From assembly GCF_001428045.1 (NCBI RefSeq), contig NZ_LMSD01000012.1:248101-312100 (forward strand): 64,000 nt of DNA, in the 5' to 3' direction. Positions 9,612-18,079 of this stretch are shown piece by piece (within the stretch, counting starts at the first letter, position 1; every line of letters starts with the position of its first letter). The position numbers and the translations under genes are program-made. Origin of the DNA: Paenibacillus sp. Soil750. Lineage in GTDB: Bacteria; Bacillota; Bacilli; Paenibacillales; NBRC-103111. The notes under the pieces were generated by a model. It saw only the letters and a list, made by a program, of their open reading frames with translations. It made no database searches and was not told the DNA's origin.

Positions 9612-9631
9612 TTCTATATGCATATCGAGAA
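9612..9631. promoter_or_regulatory. Candidate LysR operator upstream of the sulfur operon
   Basis: TTCTATATGCATATCGAGAA is a near-palindrome with a perfect ATATGCATAT core and TTCT/AGAA ends. It lies right after the LysR stop codon and about 115 bp upstream of the binding-protein start, where a LysR recognition site would be expected. On the minus strand TTGATG and AATAAT with an 18-bp gap follow as possible -35 and -10. Confidence 0.5.
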
Positions 9632-9632
9632 G

Positions 9633-10529
9633 TTAAATCGTATCCCGAATCGACTGAGCGATTCCTTTACATATATCTAAGCAAGAGTTGAAAAACAAGG
9701 CGTTCTCACCATTCAACACAATCATGTTTGTTTGCAGGGAAATACCTGTTATTTCCGGAAACTGAATCGGGAACAGCTTCCCCTCCTTGACTTCCTGTTC
9801 GACACATAGACTAGGAAGAAACGCAATACCAACACGTCCTAGCACTAATTTCTTCGCCGTCTCCAACGTATCCGTCTGAAATTCAATGTTCGGCGGCTGC
9901 TTCATACTCGCAAATAGCCGGTGTATTCGCATCCAGTCGAGAGATCCGCATTCAAAGAAGACAAGGGGATATTCACCTATATCATCAATAGAAATAGCTT
10001 CGTTCGCTATTAAGGGATGGCCTTCGTAGACATATAGACAAATTGGATCTTCATAAGCTTTGGCAGATAGGAGATTCGGGTGACTAATATTCCGTACAAA
10101 GCCGAAATCAAGCTCTCGATTCAGCACCTTATTAATGATCTCCTCGGACGAAGCCGTAGTCAGCTTATAGTTCACATCTGGATATTTCAACTTAAGCTTT
10201 GGAATAATGGTTGGGATGATATAGTTCGAAACGGATACGGTACAACCTACGCGCAACTCGTTTGGCAGTGTACGTTTCTGCTTCAATTGAATTTTACTTT
10301 TCTGAAAAGTTTGCAAGAGTTGTTGGGCATATGGGAGAAATTTCTTCCCATCATCCGTCAACGAAATCTGCTTCCCAATCCGCTCGAACAGTCGACAATC
10401 CAGCTCACGCTCTAAGGATTGTATGCGTGCTGTGACGGATGGCTGGGATAAAAAAAGCACTTCCGCCGCTTTGTTAAAACTGCCATAATGAATAACGTAG
10501 ACGAAGGCTTCGATATTCTCAATGTTCAA
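9633..10529 (-). CDS. LysR-family regulator (YtlI/CysL-like by position)
   Basis: A 298-residue LysR protein with the N-terminal winged helix NIENIEAFVYVIHYGSFNKA, then LSQPSVTARIQSLERELDCR, and a C-terminal inducer domain. I chose the TTG at 10529 because AAAGGGG sits at ideal spacing and the HTH then begins at the usual distance; an in-frame ATG at 10550 lacks a ribosome site. It lies directly upstream of, and in the same direction as, the sulfur operon. It probably activates it in response to sulfur status, as YtlI does for ytm. Confidence 0.9.
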   Translation of the reverse strand: MNIENIEAFVYVIHYGSFNKAAEVLFLSQPSVTARIQSLERELDCRLFERIGKQISLTDDGKKFLPYAQQLLQTFQKSKIQLKQKRTLPNELRVGCTVSVSNYIIPTIIPKLKLKYPDVNYKLTTASSEEIINKVLNRELDFGFVRNISHPNLLSAKAYEDPICLYVYEGHPLIANEAISIDDIGEYPLVFFECGSLDWMRIHRLFASMKQPPNIEFQTDTLETAKKLVLGRVGIAFLPSLCVEQEVKEGKLFPIQFPEITGISLQTNMIVLNGENALFFNSCLDICKGIAQSIRDTI

Positions 10530-10604
10530 TACGAGCACCCCTTTCATCAAATAGGCAATAAAACTTATTATTCCGATTAATTAACTTGGTTTTATATTGG
10601 TATA

Positions 10605-10634
10605 ACTATAGATCAACACCCATAATAGTGTCAA
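10605..10634 (-). promoter_or_regulatory. Sigma-A promoter of the LysR gene
   Basis: On the minus strand a perfect TTGACA (10634-10629) is followed after 18 bases by TATAGT (10610-10605), about 75 bases upstream of the TTG start. Confidence 0.6.
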
Positions 10635-10637
10635 TAC

Positions 10638-10676
10638 AAAAAAAAAGCTGATCTCCCTTTACTAGCGGGAGCAGCT
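10638..10676 (-). terminator. Terminator of the DUF4091 operon
   Basis: The stem AGCTG(A)TCTCCC pairs with GGGAGCAGCT around a short loop, and a run of eight T follows on the minus strand. It lies 22 bases past the DUF4091 stop. Confidence 0.85.
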
Positions 10677-10697
10677 TTTTTCATATTTTAATCCCAT

Positions 10698-12368
10698 TTA
10701 ACTGTTTACTGCAATCGCCTGATTAATTCGCTCGCGCACTTCAAGCATCCATTCTGTACTACGCGGATAAACGGAGAACGTAAGCGGCTCTGACAACCCT
10801 TCTTCAAGCAAGGCAACTGTTCTCTCCTTGCCGATCCTCGTCTCGAGCAATTGTAAGGCTCGCAAATCCTGCAGCGCTTCATGGAATACTTCCAACCGAA
10901 TCGACTCAATTGGCCCCGCTTCACCTGGGTAAACGACAAAACTGTCTCCTGAAGGGAACGTATGCAAGGCATCTGTCACTTTGAACGGATCCAATTGTTG
11001 AATGGAATACTGGGAGTAATAGAAGTTGTATCCCCAATGCAGAAACCCTTGGATGCCAAACTTGTACAACTGCAAGCCAATGATCCTATTCCGTGCAGAC
11101 GGCATGTTAAAGAAACGGTTCGACACTTCTTTGTACTGTACACAGCAGTAATAGGTCCATAAATCAGGGACACCTGCCTTGAGGAAAGGCTCGATATGAT
11201 CGTTCGATGGAATCGGCTTCTGAACAATCCCCTGCTCGTAGAAGGAGATCTCCGTCAGCGCATCGATAATCGGGTAATTGGAAGGAAGGAGTTTCTGAAC
11301 GAGATCACTCGCCTTTTTATACGTATCCAAGTTGGCTTGGGTAGGCTCATCCGACACATGAAAATAACTGCAGGACGCGATGCCAAGTCGATGGATGACG
11401 CGATCAAGTTCTGGTATGAGCTGCCCGAGGAAATGAGCGTAGTCTTCCCCGGCGGCATCTGTTTCCCAACCGAAAATCCGTTGCTCTACCCCGCTAATAC
11501 AAGCCACAATCTTCGGCGTATGTTTAGCCCCCCATTGGGTGAACAGATGCGAGAATTCAAAGTACTCAACACCTTTGTCCTGACAAAGTGCTACCCAACG
11601 CTCTAGCTTTGTAAACCCAAAAGCATACGTCGTGCTGCCATCGATCTTACCATCATCAACACTTACATCAATTAACTGTACGGTTGGGCGCTCTCCCCCT
11701 ACTACGGTATCTAGCGGTGGGGTAAAGATCGGCGTAAGAATCATGTTGATTCCGTGTTTTACCGCAGTTTCTAGAAACTGCCCTATGCGCGACCAGTGCT
11801 CCTCACTGAATACAGGAATGTTGTAATGTGTCGCAAGGCAATCCGTATGAAACCATTCCGTATGGATAAGCTTCTGTTTCGGAAGTGTTGCTGCGAGTAC
11901 AGTGAGTTCCAGGACTTCTTCACTTAACTTCTCCCCTTGTGGCGAAAGGAAGCCTACCTGCACGTTATACGTGCCCGCAAGAACAGATGAATCTAATTCA
12001 ACATGGATCCAGACAGATCTCCATTGGCCAGGAAGTGCGGTTACGGTTGAATCCTCAAGTGGATACAAGGGGTCGGGATACAACCCCGGCGTCGTTCGCA
12101 GAACGTGCTGATCATGGTTCGCATAGCAAGGCATTTCAGAAGGAACAAGACCTACAGCACGAATTGTAAAAGGTAGACCCAGTGTCGAATTGACCTCTAC
12201 ACCGATGTTTTTCAATAGTTGATTGGAGGTAAAGGCAATTTGGAAAGCAAAGTGCTCTCCTCTCAGTGCCGATGCTTGTTTGTACGGCGCTTCTTGTGGA
12301 GCTTCATCTGCAAATACTTTGGATAACGAGCTTAAGCAAATGGTTTGAAAAGTATCCTTGGGGTCCAT
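10698..12368 (-). CDS. DUF4091-domain protein, probable glycoside-active enzyme
   Basis: A protein of about 556 residues. The N-terminal third looks beta-rich (HFAFQIAFTSN, GQWRSVWIHVELDSSVLAGT), followed by a barrel-like region and a C-terminal DUF4091 segment around IQGFLHWGYNFYYSQYS and PSGDSFVVYPGEAGPIESIR LEVFHEALQDLRAL. DUF4091 proteins are commonly found in polysaccharide-use loci and are thought to be hydrolase-like. Acidic candidates include HVSDEPTQ near residue 337. It has no signal peptide, so it should act inside the cell. I chose the second ATG (12368), nine bases from GGAGG. It is co-transcribed with the oxidoreductase gene upstream. Confidence 0.82.
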   Translation of the reverse strand: MDPKDTFQTICLSSLSKVFADEAPQEAPYKQASALRGEHFAFQIAFTSNQLLKNIGVEVNSTLGLPFTIRAVGLVPSEMPCYANHDQHVLRTTPGLYPDPLYPLEDSTVTALPGQWRSVWIHVELDSSVLAGTYNVQVGFLSPQGEKLSEEVLELTVLAATLPKQKLIHTEWFHTDCLATHYNIPVFSEEHWSRIGQFLETAVKHGINMILTPIFTPPLDTVVGGERPTVQLIDVSVDDGKIDGSTTYAFGFTKLERWVALCQDKGVEYFEFSHLFTQWGAKHTPKIVACISGVEQRIFGWETDAAGEDYAHFLGQLIPELDRVIHRLGIASCSYFHVSDEPTQANLDTYKKASDLVQKLLPSNYPIIDALTEISFYEQGIVQKPIPSNDHIEPFLKAGVPDLWTYYCCVQYKEVSNRFFNMPSARNRIIGLQLYKFGIQGFLHWGYNFYYSQYSIQQLDPFKVTDALHTFPSGDSFVVYPGEAGPIESIRLEVFHEALQDLRALQLLETRIGKERTVALLEEGLSEPLTFSVYPRSTEWMLEVRERINQAIAVNS

Positions 12369-12408
12369 GTGCATATTCCTCCATTGTTAGAAGATTCAAA
12401 AGGGGCAT

Positions 12409-13542
12409 TTAATCCCAATTTAAAGTTTGGAATGTCCCGGTTTTTGCAGACTCTTGTGCTTTGATACACATCAGAGCACTCATCAAACCATCATCAAGCG
12501 TCGAGATGGAGCTAGCCGTCTTCTTCATGATTTCTGTAAAATTACGTGCCAGCTTCTCATCACCGCCAAAATGATTACTTCCCGCAGCGATCTCATAGGT
12601 CTCCACCCGCGCCGTATGATGCATATGCACTTTAACTATGCCTGTGTAGAAATCAAAATCTACCGTACCTTTATACCCCATAAAGCGCGCTCCACGTGCT
12701 GCAGCACCATTTCGAATAAAGAAATTCTGTGAATAGGACATATGCATACCGCTTTCATATTGAAACAGCGCACTTCCGGAATCTTCATTCCCCGTATCTT
12801 TGGCGTAGCAGCAATACTGCCATGATGGATCTAGCACTTCGGCTGTATGCACTGTGCTCTCCAAGCAGGTGCGATTATCTTCGCAATCGACACATTTGAG
12901 CCCAGCGGATTTATGACCTTTGAAAATTTGCTTCGATGTCATCGCACAGACTGTAATCGGCCTTTGCCCAAGTATAGCTTGAATATAATCAAGATCGTGC
13001 GTTGCTTTTTGGAGGAATAGCCCCCCTGTTTCTTCCTCGTTTCGGTACCAGCTTTGAAAATATACACGGCCATAAGGTACATTGTTAATCGCTTGGACAT
13101 GTTCTACTGTGCCGATTTTACCCGATTCAATGATCTCCTTAACCAACTCCACAATGGAGGTTACGCGTAATGGGAAGGATACCACGACAGGCGATTTGGA
13201 TGCCTCGTATCCTTGTTTCAAACGAAGAAGATCTTCGTAGTTTGTAGCTACTGGCTTTTCGATATAAAGAGGTAGATCATGTTGTAATACTTTCAACCCC
13301 ATTGTTGTATGGAGATTACAGCGAGTGCCAATCATGGCCCCGTCTAGCTGTTCCGTCTCCAGCATTTGTTCCGGCGTATCATAGTACTTAATGTGATCCC
13401 AGCCTTGCTCTAGTAACTTGGCTTTAATCTGATCTTTACGTACATCAACAATCGCTTCAATTCGGCAGTCCGCATCTGCCTTCAATACTTCATTAATCAC
13501 ATGACTAATTCTAAGTCCATATCCAATTACACCTATCTTCAT
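12409..13542 (-). CDS. Gfo/Idh/MocA-family NAD(P)-dependent oxidoreductase
   Basis: A 377-residue protein with Rossmann start KIGVIGYGLRISHVINEVLK, the family motif YIEKPVATNYED near residue 93, and KATHDLDYIQAILG with the catalytic-type histidine. It probably oxidises or epimerises a sugar or inositol. An unusual insertion near residues 215-245 carries CVDCEDNRTC and a later CC pair, which could bind metal. It starts the operon shared with the DUF4091 gene, 34 bases apart. GGGGGAG precedes the start. Confidence 0.9.
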   Translation of the reverse strand: MKIGVIGYGLRISHVINEVLKADADCRIEAIVDVRKDQIKAKLLEQGWDHIKYYDTPEQMLETEQLDGAMIGTRCNLHTTMGLKVLQHDLPLYIEKPVATNYEDLLRLKQGYEASKSPVVVSFPLRVTSIVELVKEIIESGKIGTVEHVQAINNVPYGRVYFQSWYRNEEETGGLFLQKATHDLDYIQAILGQRPITVCAMTSKQIFKGHKSAGLKCVDCEDNRTCLESTVHTAEVLDPSWQYCCYAKDTGNEDSGSALFQYESGMHMSYSQNFFIRNGAAARGARFMGYKGTVDFDFYTGIVKVHMHHTARVETYEIAAGSNHFGGDEKLARNFTEIMKKTASSISTLDDGLMSALMCIKAQESAKTGTFQTLNWD

Positions 13543-13688
13543 GCTAGCTCCCCCTCGAACTTTGCGATACCTTGATTATAAAAGAAGTACTGAGGCTTTT
13601 CTTTGTCCAGAAAGCCGATTTTTTTGTAATTTCGGCTGTGTTATGATAGACCTATACGAATTGCATCGAAAGATCAGGAGTGACACCC

Positions 13689-14585
13689 ATGACGATAAGC
13701 GAAACGAACACGACCGAGTATCAGCGGACACATTTGAGGATGAGTCTGGTAATCCAAAAAGTCATTACGATGCATTACTTCGAGTTTGGTAAAGATTATT
13801 CGTTTAATGGGGAGAAACATGACTTCTGGGAATTTCTCTATGTTGATCGTGGCGAAGTGGAAGTTCATGCCGATGCTCAGCGCTATTTACTTAAACAGGG
13901 ATCTATCATTTTTCATAAACCCAATGAATTTCATAGCTTCTATGCGACCAAAGGAAAAGCGCCCAATCTGATCGTCATGACGTTCGATTGTCATTCGAAA
14001 GCTATGCAATTTTTTGAGCAAAAAGTGCTGCATTTAGAAGATGAGGAACGTAATCTCCTTGCCCAAATCGTACGTGAGGGACAACAAGCCTTCGAATTCC
14101 CATTCGGTCATCCCCTTGTTCGCAGACAGGATGCGCCTGTTGGTAGTGAACAAATGATTCAAAGCTACCTAGAAATTCTCTTAGTGCGTCTGCTGCGGAA
14201 ATCTGCTCAGGCGGAATCCGATACGCCTCTCTCTACGGTTGCTAAGGAGAAGTCAGTCCATGATTTGACTAGCAAAGTCATGAGTTACATGGAAGCGCAT
14301 ATCGATGCTCATCTAACGCTAAACGAAATCAGCCAAGTGTTCTGTGTAGGCAAAACACAGCTCAAGGAGCTGTTCAAAAAACATACGAACTATACGCTCA
14401 TGGAATACTTCGCCAAATTGAAAATCGACCAAGCCAAAATCCTAATTCGCGAAGAAACGTATAATTTCACAGAGATATCTAGGCAATTGGGCTTCAGCTC
14501 CGTTCACTATTTCTCCAAAGCATTTAAGAAAGCAACGCTAATGAGTCCATCCGAATATGCTAGAACGGTCAAATCCCGCATGTAA
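13689..14585 (+). CDS. AraC-family transcription regulator
   Basis: A 298-residue regulator with an N-terminal cupin-like sensing domain (DFWEFLYVDRGEVEVHADAQ, IIFHKPNEFHSFYA) and a C-terminal double helix-turn-helix (LTLNEISQVFCVGKTQLKEL; FTEISRQLGFSSVHYFSKAF KKATLMSPSEYA). The ATG at 13689 is preferred: CAGGAG lies eight bases upstream, while the GTG at 13680 would overlap it. It is divergent from the oxidoreductase/DUF4091 operon and likely controls it in response to a sugar. Confidence 0.9.
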   Translation: MTISETNTTEYQRTHLRMSLVIQKVITMHYFEFGKDYSFNGEKHDFWEFLYVDRGEVEVHADAQRYLLKQGSIIFHKPNEFHSFYATKGKAPNLIVMTFDCHSKAMQFFEQKVLHLEDEERNLLAQIVREGQQAFEFPFGHPLVRRQDAPVGSEQMIQSYLEILLVRLLRKSAQAESDTPLSTVAKEKSVHDLTSKVMSYMEAHIDAHLTLNEISQVFCVGKTQLKELFKKHTNYTLMEYFAKLKIDQAKILIREETYNFTEISRQLGFSSVHYFSKAFKKATLMSPSEYARTVKSRM

Positions 14586-14610
14586 GCACTTATCTTCCTA
14601 AAAGCCAAAA

Positions 14611-14647
14611 AATCCCGAGAAGCTGCCATTCGCAGTTCCTCGGGATT
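14611..14647. terminator. Bidirectional terminator between convergent genes
   Basis: AATCCCGAG pairs with CTCGGGATT, with an inner GCTGC/GCAG pairing. A-rich DNA precedes it and T-rich DNA follows it, so it can serve both the AraC gene and the GNAT gene. Confidence 0.8.
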
Positions 14648-14669
14648 TCTCTTTGCTCGCCTTTGATGA

Positions 14670-15110
14670 TTACTCTTCGTCTTCTTCCTCAACTTCATAC
14701 GTACACAGGAACCGCTCTACGCCTGGATATTTCTCACCCAGACTGCGAATGACGAATCCAACATTGCGATAAAATTGCACAGCCTCTTCATCGGTTTCCA
14801 CCGTAATGCGAACTGGCTGCATATCATCAATAATTTCAAGCAGCATACCGCGTCCGAAACCTTCTCCCCTGCTTTCAGGTTCAACTGCGAGATGCCGAAG
14901 CGTCATTTCTTGCTTCTCATTCAACTCAAAGCCAATAATGCCAACAGGTAAACCTTCCGATTCATAGGCAAATAACCATGTGTTTTCATTATTTTCATAT
15001 TGACTGAGGGCTTCTTGAAGACTTTCAGGATCTGGAAACACACTATAGCCAAGTAATTGTTGAATATCACCCTCGTGAAGGCGGGATTTCACATTTAACA
15101 GCACGTACAC
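14670..15110 (-). CDS. GNAT acetyltransferase
   Basis: A 146-residue GNAT protein with RHLAVEPESRGEGFGRGMLL as the acetyl-CoA motif near residue 72 and AVQFYRNVGFVIRSLGEKYP near the C-terminus, ending in an acidic tail (EVEEEDEE). It starts at GTG 15110; a second GTG six bases downstream is also possible. Substrate unknown; nothing nearby points to one. Confidence 0.85.
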   Translation of the reverse strand: MYVLLNVKSRLHEGDIQQLLGYSVFPDPESLQEALSQYENNENTWLFAYESEGLPVGIIGFELNEKQEMTLRHLAVEPESRGEGFGRGMLLEIIDDMQPVRITVETDEEAVQFYRNVGFVIRSLGEKYPGVERFLCTYEVEEEDEE

Positions 15111-15190
15111 TCACTTCTTTCTATATTCGTATATCTCTAATATTCTACTAATGGGTGATGACTGTCAACTTACGCCAATTGGCATGCTAT

Positions 15191-16516
15191 CTATCCTGAC
15201 AAGGTCGCTTGCTTCACAGTTCGAATGGCTAGTGGCACAGCAAAAGCAACTATGCTTGCTATTAACCCATAAACGAACATCCCATGAATGCCGGTGTAGA
15301 AGATGTCTGCTTTCGTTACAATCGAGCCCATTACCGTGACACTGACCGCCGTTCCAATGTTACGTGCAAAAAGCTGCAGCGAGGTCGAAATCCCCTTCTG
15401 ATGGGCCTCGACTAACTGCTGAGCACCGATTGTTGACACCGTAAACAAAAGTCCAAAAGAGAGTCCCAGCATGGTAAGCGTGCTGAACACGTAGCCGAAC
15501 GAGGTGCCTTCACGGATAAAGAATAGTAAAACGGCTGTGACGACAAGTAAAGCGTTCCCCGTTAACAGCAATGGTTTATAGCCGAAGCGTATCACCCATT
15601 TCCCACTCGGGATTGCGACAACCATCCACCCGATCGATGTGCCGAGCAGCGCAATTCCACTTACAAATAGCGAATGCCCTTGATTTTGCAAAAATAAAGG
15701 AATAAAACTGGACGTTCCGAAAAGAGCCGCACAGCTGAGAAAAGAGCCGCCTATCATCAATGCCACAGGCTTATTGCGCATCAACGTCATGGGAACAATC
15801 GGGGCAGCATGCCCTTTTTCATAGAGGAAAAATGCAATAAGCAGAACCACACCAATAGCTCCATAGATGTATGTATAGGAATGTACAACGGTTATTAGAA
15901 GTAAGGACGATATCCCCGCGGCAAATAATAGTGCACCCCAGTAGTCGATTACCGCTTTCTTCGGTTGATACACTTCTTTGTAAGGGAGCAACGCAAGTAA
16001 AGCAATGAGACATATCGGAACATTCACGAAGAAAATCCAGCGCCAGTTCAAATAGGTTACAAAAAACGTACCTAACGTAGGAGCTAGAATCGCCGCTAAT
16101 CCCCACATGCCTGTGAAAAAGGCTTGAACCTTCCCACGCTGCTCCACTGGGTAAATATCGCCGGCAATAATGGATGGGAATGGCATCATCACCCCAGCAC
16201 CGATCCCTTGAATCGCTCTGAAAATAATGAGCTGTACCATGCTATCTGCTAATCCGCAGAGGACTGAGCCCCCTAGAAATAACAATATACCCGCGGCATA
16301 TATCCGTTTGCGCCCAAATAAATCCGATAAACGCCCTGCTAAAGGGGCAAGCACCGTAGATAGTACCATATAAGAGGTAAATGCCCAGGCATATAGGCTG
16401 TTTCCACCAATGTCATTCACAATGATCGGCATCGTTGTATTGGCAATTGTCGTGTCCATTGACGCGACTAACATGGCCAGTACGATACTGACCATCACGG
16501 TAGTTCGATTACGCAT
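15191..16516 (-). CDS. MFS drug/solute exporter, DHA2 (EmrB/QacA)-like
   Basis: A 441-residue multi-helix membrane protein. Seen: SMDTTIANTTMPIIVNDIGG in helix 1, motif A GRLSDLFGRKR, FRAIQGIGAGVMMPFPSIIA, and a motif C-like region ILAPTLGTFFVTYLNWRWIF. It is a proton-driven exporter by family; the substrate is unknown. At 441 residues it is shorter than typical 14-helix DHA2 proteins. The start is supported by GGAGG. It is divergent from the TauE gene. Confidence 0.88.
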   Translation of the reverse strand: MRNRTTVMVSIVLAMLVASMDTTIANTTMPIIVNDIGGNSLYAWAFTSYMVLSTVLAPLAGRLSDLFGRKRIYAAGILLFLGGSVLCGLADSMVQLIIFRAIQGIGAGVMMPFPSIIAGDIYPVEQRGKVQAFFTGMWGLAAILAPTLGTFFVTYLNWRWIFFVNVPICLIALLALLPYKEVYQPKKAVIDYWGALLFAAGISSLLLITVVHSYTYIYGAIGVVLLIAFFLYEKGHAAPIVPMTLMRNKPVALMIGGSFLSCAALFGTSSFIPLFLQNQGHSLFVSGIALLGTSIGWMVVAIPSGKWVIRFGYKPLLLTGNALLVVTAVLLFFIREGTSFGYVFSTLTMLGLSFGLLFTVSTIGAQQLVEAHQKGISTSLQLFARNIGTAVSVTVMGSIVTKADIFYTGIHGMFVYGLIASIVAFAVPLAIRTVKQATLSG

Positions 16517-16627
16517 GAATTGTCCTCCCTAAGCTGACTTTGACACATCTATCCATTGTACCTGATTCCAGAAATGATGAATAGCAAGCGATTTACTCGG
16601 GATAGTGACGAGCCTGGAAAATTTCTC

Positions 16628-16656
16628 TTTACAAATACCTTTTGCAGGACTAAAAT
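16628..16656 (+). promoter_or_regulatory. Sigma-A promoter of the TauE gene
   Basis: TTTACA at 16628-16633 and TAAAAT at 16651-16656 are separated by exactly 17 bases, about 45 bases upstream of the preferred start. Confidence 0.65.
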
Positions 16657-16700
16657 TAATCCAATATGTTTAGTGGGTAATGAAAAGAGGACATGACAAC

Positions 16701-17465
16701 ATGACTTTGAGTATTATTCTAATGGGTGTAATTGTTGGATTTCTGGTCGGAATGACAGGTGTTGGCGGCGCTTCCTTGCTGACTCCCATATTAATTTTAA
16801 TTGGCATTCATCCTTCCATTGCTGTAGGAACAGATCTTCTTTATAACTCGATTACGAAGCTTTTCGGTACGGTCCAGCATTGGCGGCAGAAAACAATCGA
16901 CTTTAAACTTGTGAAAATGCTTGCCCTAGGCAGTATTCCAGGTGTCGTTCTTGCCGTTGTGTTCCTGAAATTATTCGATTCTTTCTTCGATAATCAAGAA
17001 GTGATCATCAAGCACGCTCTCGGCTATGTGTTAATTCTGGTAGCCTTCGCAACGTTATTTAAGGTATTCTTCGGGCATCGACTGAAAGAAAATCGTTGGC
17101 AGCTCCAATCTTTAGAAGAGAAGCGCTGGTTGACGATTACGATTGGCGCCGTTCTTGGCTTCATTGTTGGGCTAACGTCCATTGGCTCTGGCTCTTTATA
17201 TGCGATTGCCATGCTCTACTTTTTCCGAATGATTCCCGCTCAGCTCGTGGGTACGGATATCGCGCATGCCTTCCTACTCTCCTCGACAGCAGGTATTCTA
17301 CATGCCAGTATGGGGAATGTGAACTACACACTCGTCTTTAATCTTCTGATTGGTTCGATCCCTGGTGTACTCATCGGCAGTATGCTCGCAACGAAAGCAC
17401 CTACAACTGTACTTCGTACGATTATTGCCACCTTAGTATTAATTAGCGGTCTTAAATTAATTTAA
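16701..17465 (+). CDS. TauE/SafE-family membrane exporter (sulfite/organoanion type)
   Basis: About 254 residues, strongly hydrophobic, with the duplicated TauE motif: GVIVGFLVGMTGVGGASLLT in the first half and GAVLGFIVGLTSIGSGSLYA in the second. Such proteins export sulfite, sulfoacetate or other small anions. The ATG at 16701 has AGAGG about ten bases upstream; the in-frame ATG at 16680 does not. It is a single gene with its own promoter and terminator. Confidence 0.88.
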   Translation: MTLSIILMGVIVGFLVGMTGVGGASLLTPILILIGIHPSIAVGTDLLYNSITKLFGTVQHWRQKTIDFKLVKMLALGSIPGVVLAVVFLKLFDSFFDNQEVIIKHALGYVLILVAFATLFKVFFGHRLKENRWQLQSLEEKRWLTITIGAVLGFIVGLTSIGSGSLYAIAMLYFFRMIPAQLVGTDIAHAFLLSSTAGILHASMGNVNYTLVFNLLIGSIPGVLIGSMLATKAPTTVLRTIIATLVLISGLKLI

Positions 17466-17472
17466 AGTTGCA

Positions 17473-17499
17473 GCAGAGCCATAGGCTTTGCTTTTTTTT
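17473..17499 (+). terminator. Terminator of the TauE gene
   Basis: GCAGAGCC and GGCTTTGC form the stem, followed by eight T. It starts seven bases after the stop codon. Confidence 0.85.
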
Positions 17500-17677
17500 G
17501 TTTAAGAGGAGACCCCCCCCCTGTCGGATTCTGCGGTTTCCCGGGAAATAGCAGAATTATTTCCTGCTATGCCGCGCCCATTTTTCCATACAAATAGGCT
17601 CATACCTACACCGTGATACGACCCTCACTCATACGCTGTGAAGAACAACATGTGATCATAAAGGAGCGCTACTGCAC

Positions 17678-18079
17678 ATGCAGCGACTAATGTGTAAAGG
17701 GAAGATACATCGTGCGACTGTAACGGAAGCCGATTTGGATTATGTAGGCAGTATTACGATTGATGGACTACTGATGCGCAAGGCGAATATCCATCCGTAT
17801 GAAATGGTTCAAGTCACTAGCCTGCGCAATGCAACCCGCTGGAAAACGTATGCGATTCCCGCTCCAGAAGGCTGCGGCAAAATCGGATTAAACGGTCCGC
17901 CGGCCCACCTCTTCTCTCCCGGAGACCTCGTGATCATTCTCAGCATGGGACTCATGGATGAAGAGGAAATACGTGTGCTCAAACCACAGGTCGTTTTCGT
18001 TGATAGTCATAATCAACTACTTCAAGTGGAAGAACATGATCTCGTCATTCAAAGGCAAGAAGAGAAAGCTAATGAGTAA
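17678..18079 (+). CDS. panD: Aspartate 1-decarboxylase
   Basis: A 133-residue pro-enzyme that converts L-aspartate to beta-alanine for pantothenate and CoA. The self-cleavage site is visible as DYVGSITID: cleavage between Gly and Ser leaves the pyruvoyl group. Other family blocks are LMCKGKIHRATVTEADLDY, ENAHxx-type ILSMGLMDEEE and PQVVFVDSHNQ. The length is close to the usual 127. AAAGGAG precedes the ATG. panB and panC are not adjacent. Its end overlaps the next gene's start. Confidence 0.95.
   Translation: MQRLMCKGKIHRATVTEADLDYVGSITIDGLLMRKANIHPYEMVQVTSLRNATRWKTYAIPAPEGCGKIGLNGPPAHLFSPGDLVIILSMGLMDEEEIRVLKPQVVFVDSHNQLLQVEEHDLVIQRQEEKANE

Noticed and set aside
17511-17521. Poly-C run as a phase-variable switch
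   Set aside because: It lies between genes, after a terminator, and is too far from the panD promoter region to be judged; no coding frame crosses it.
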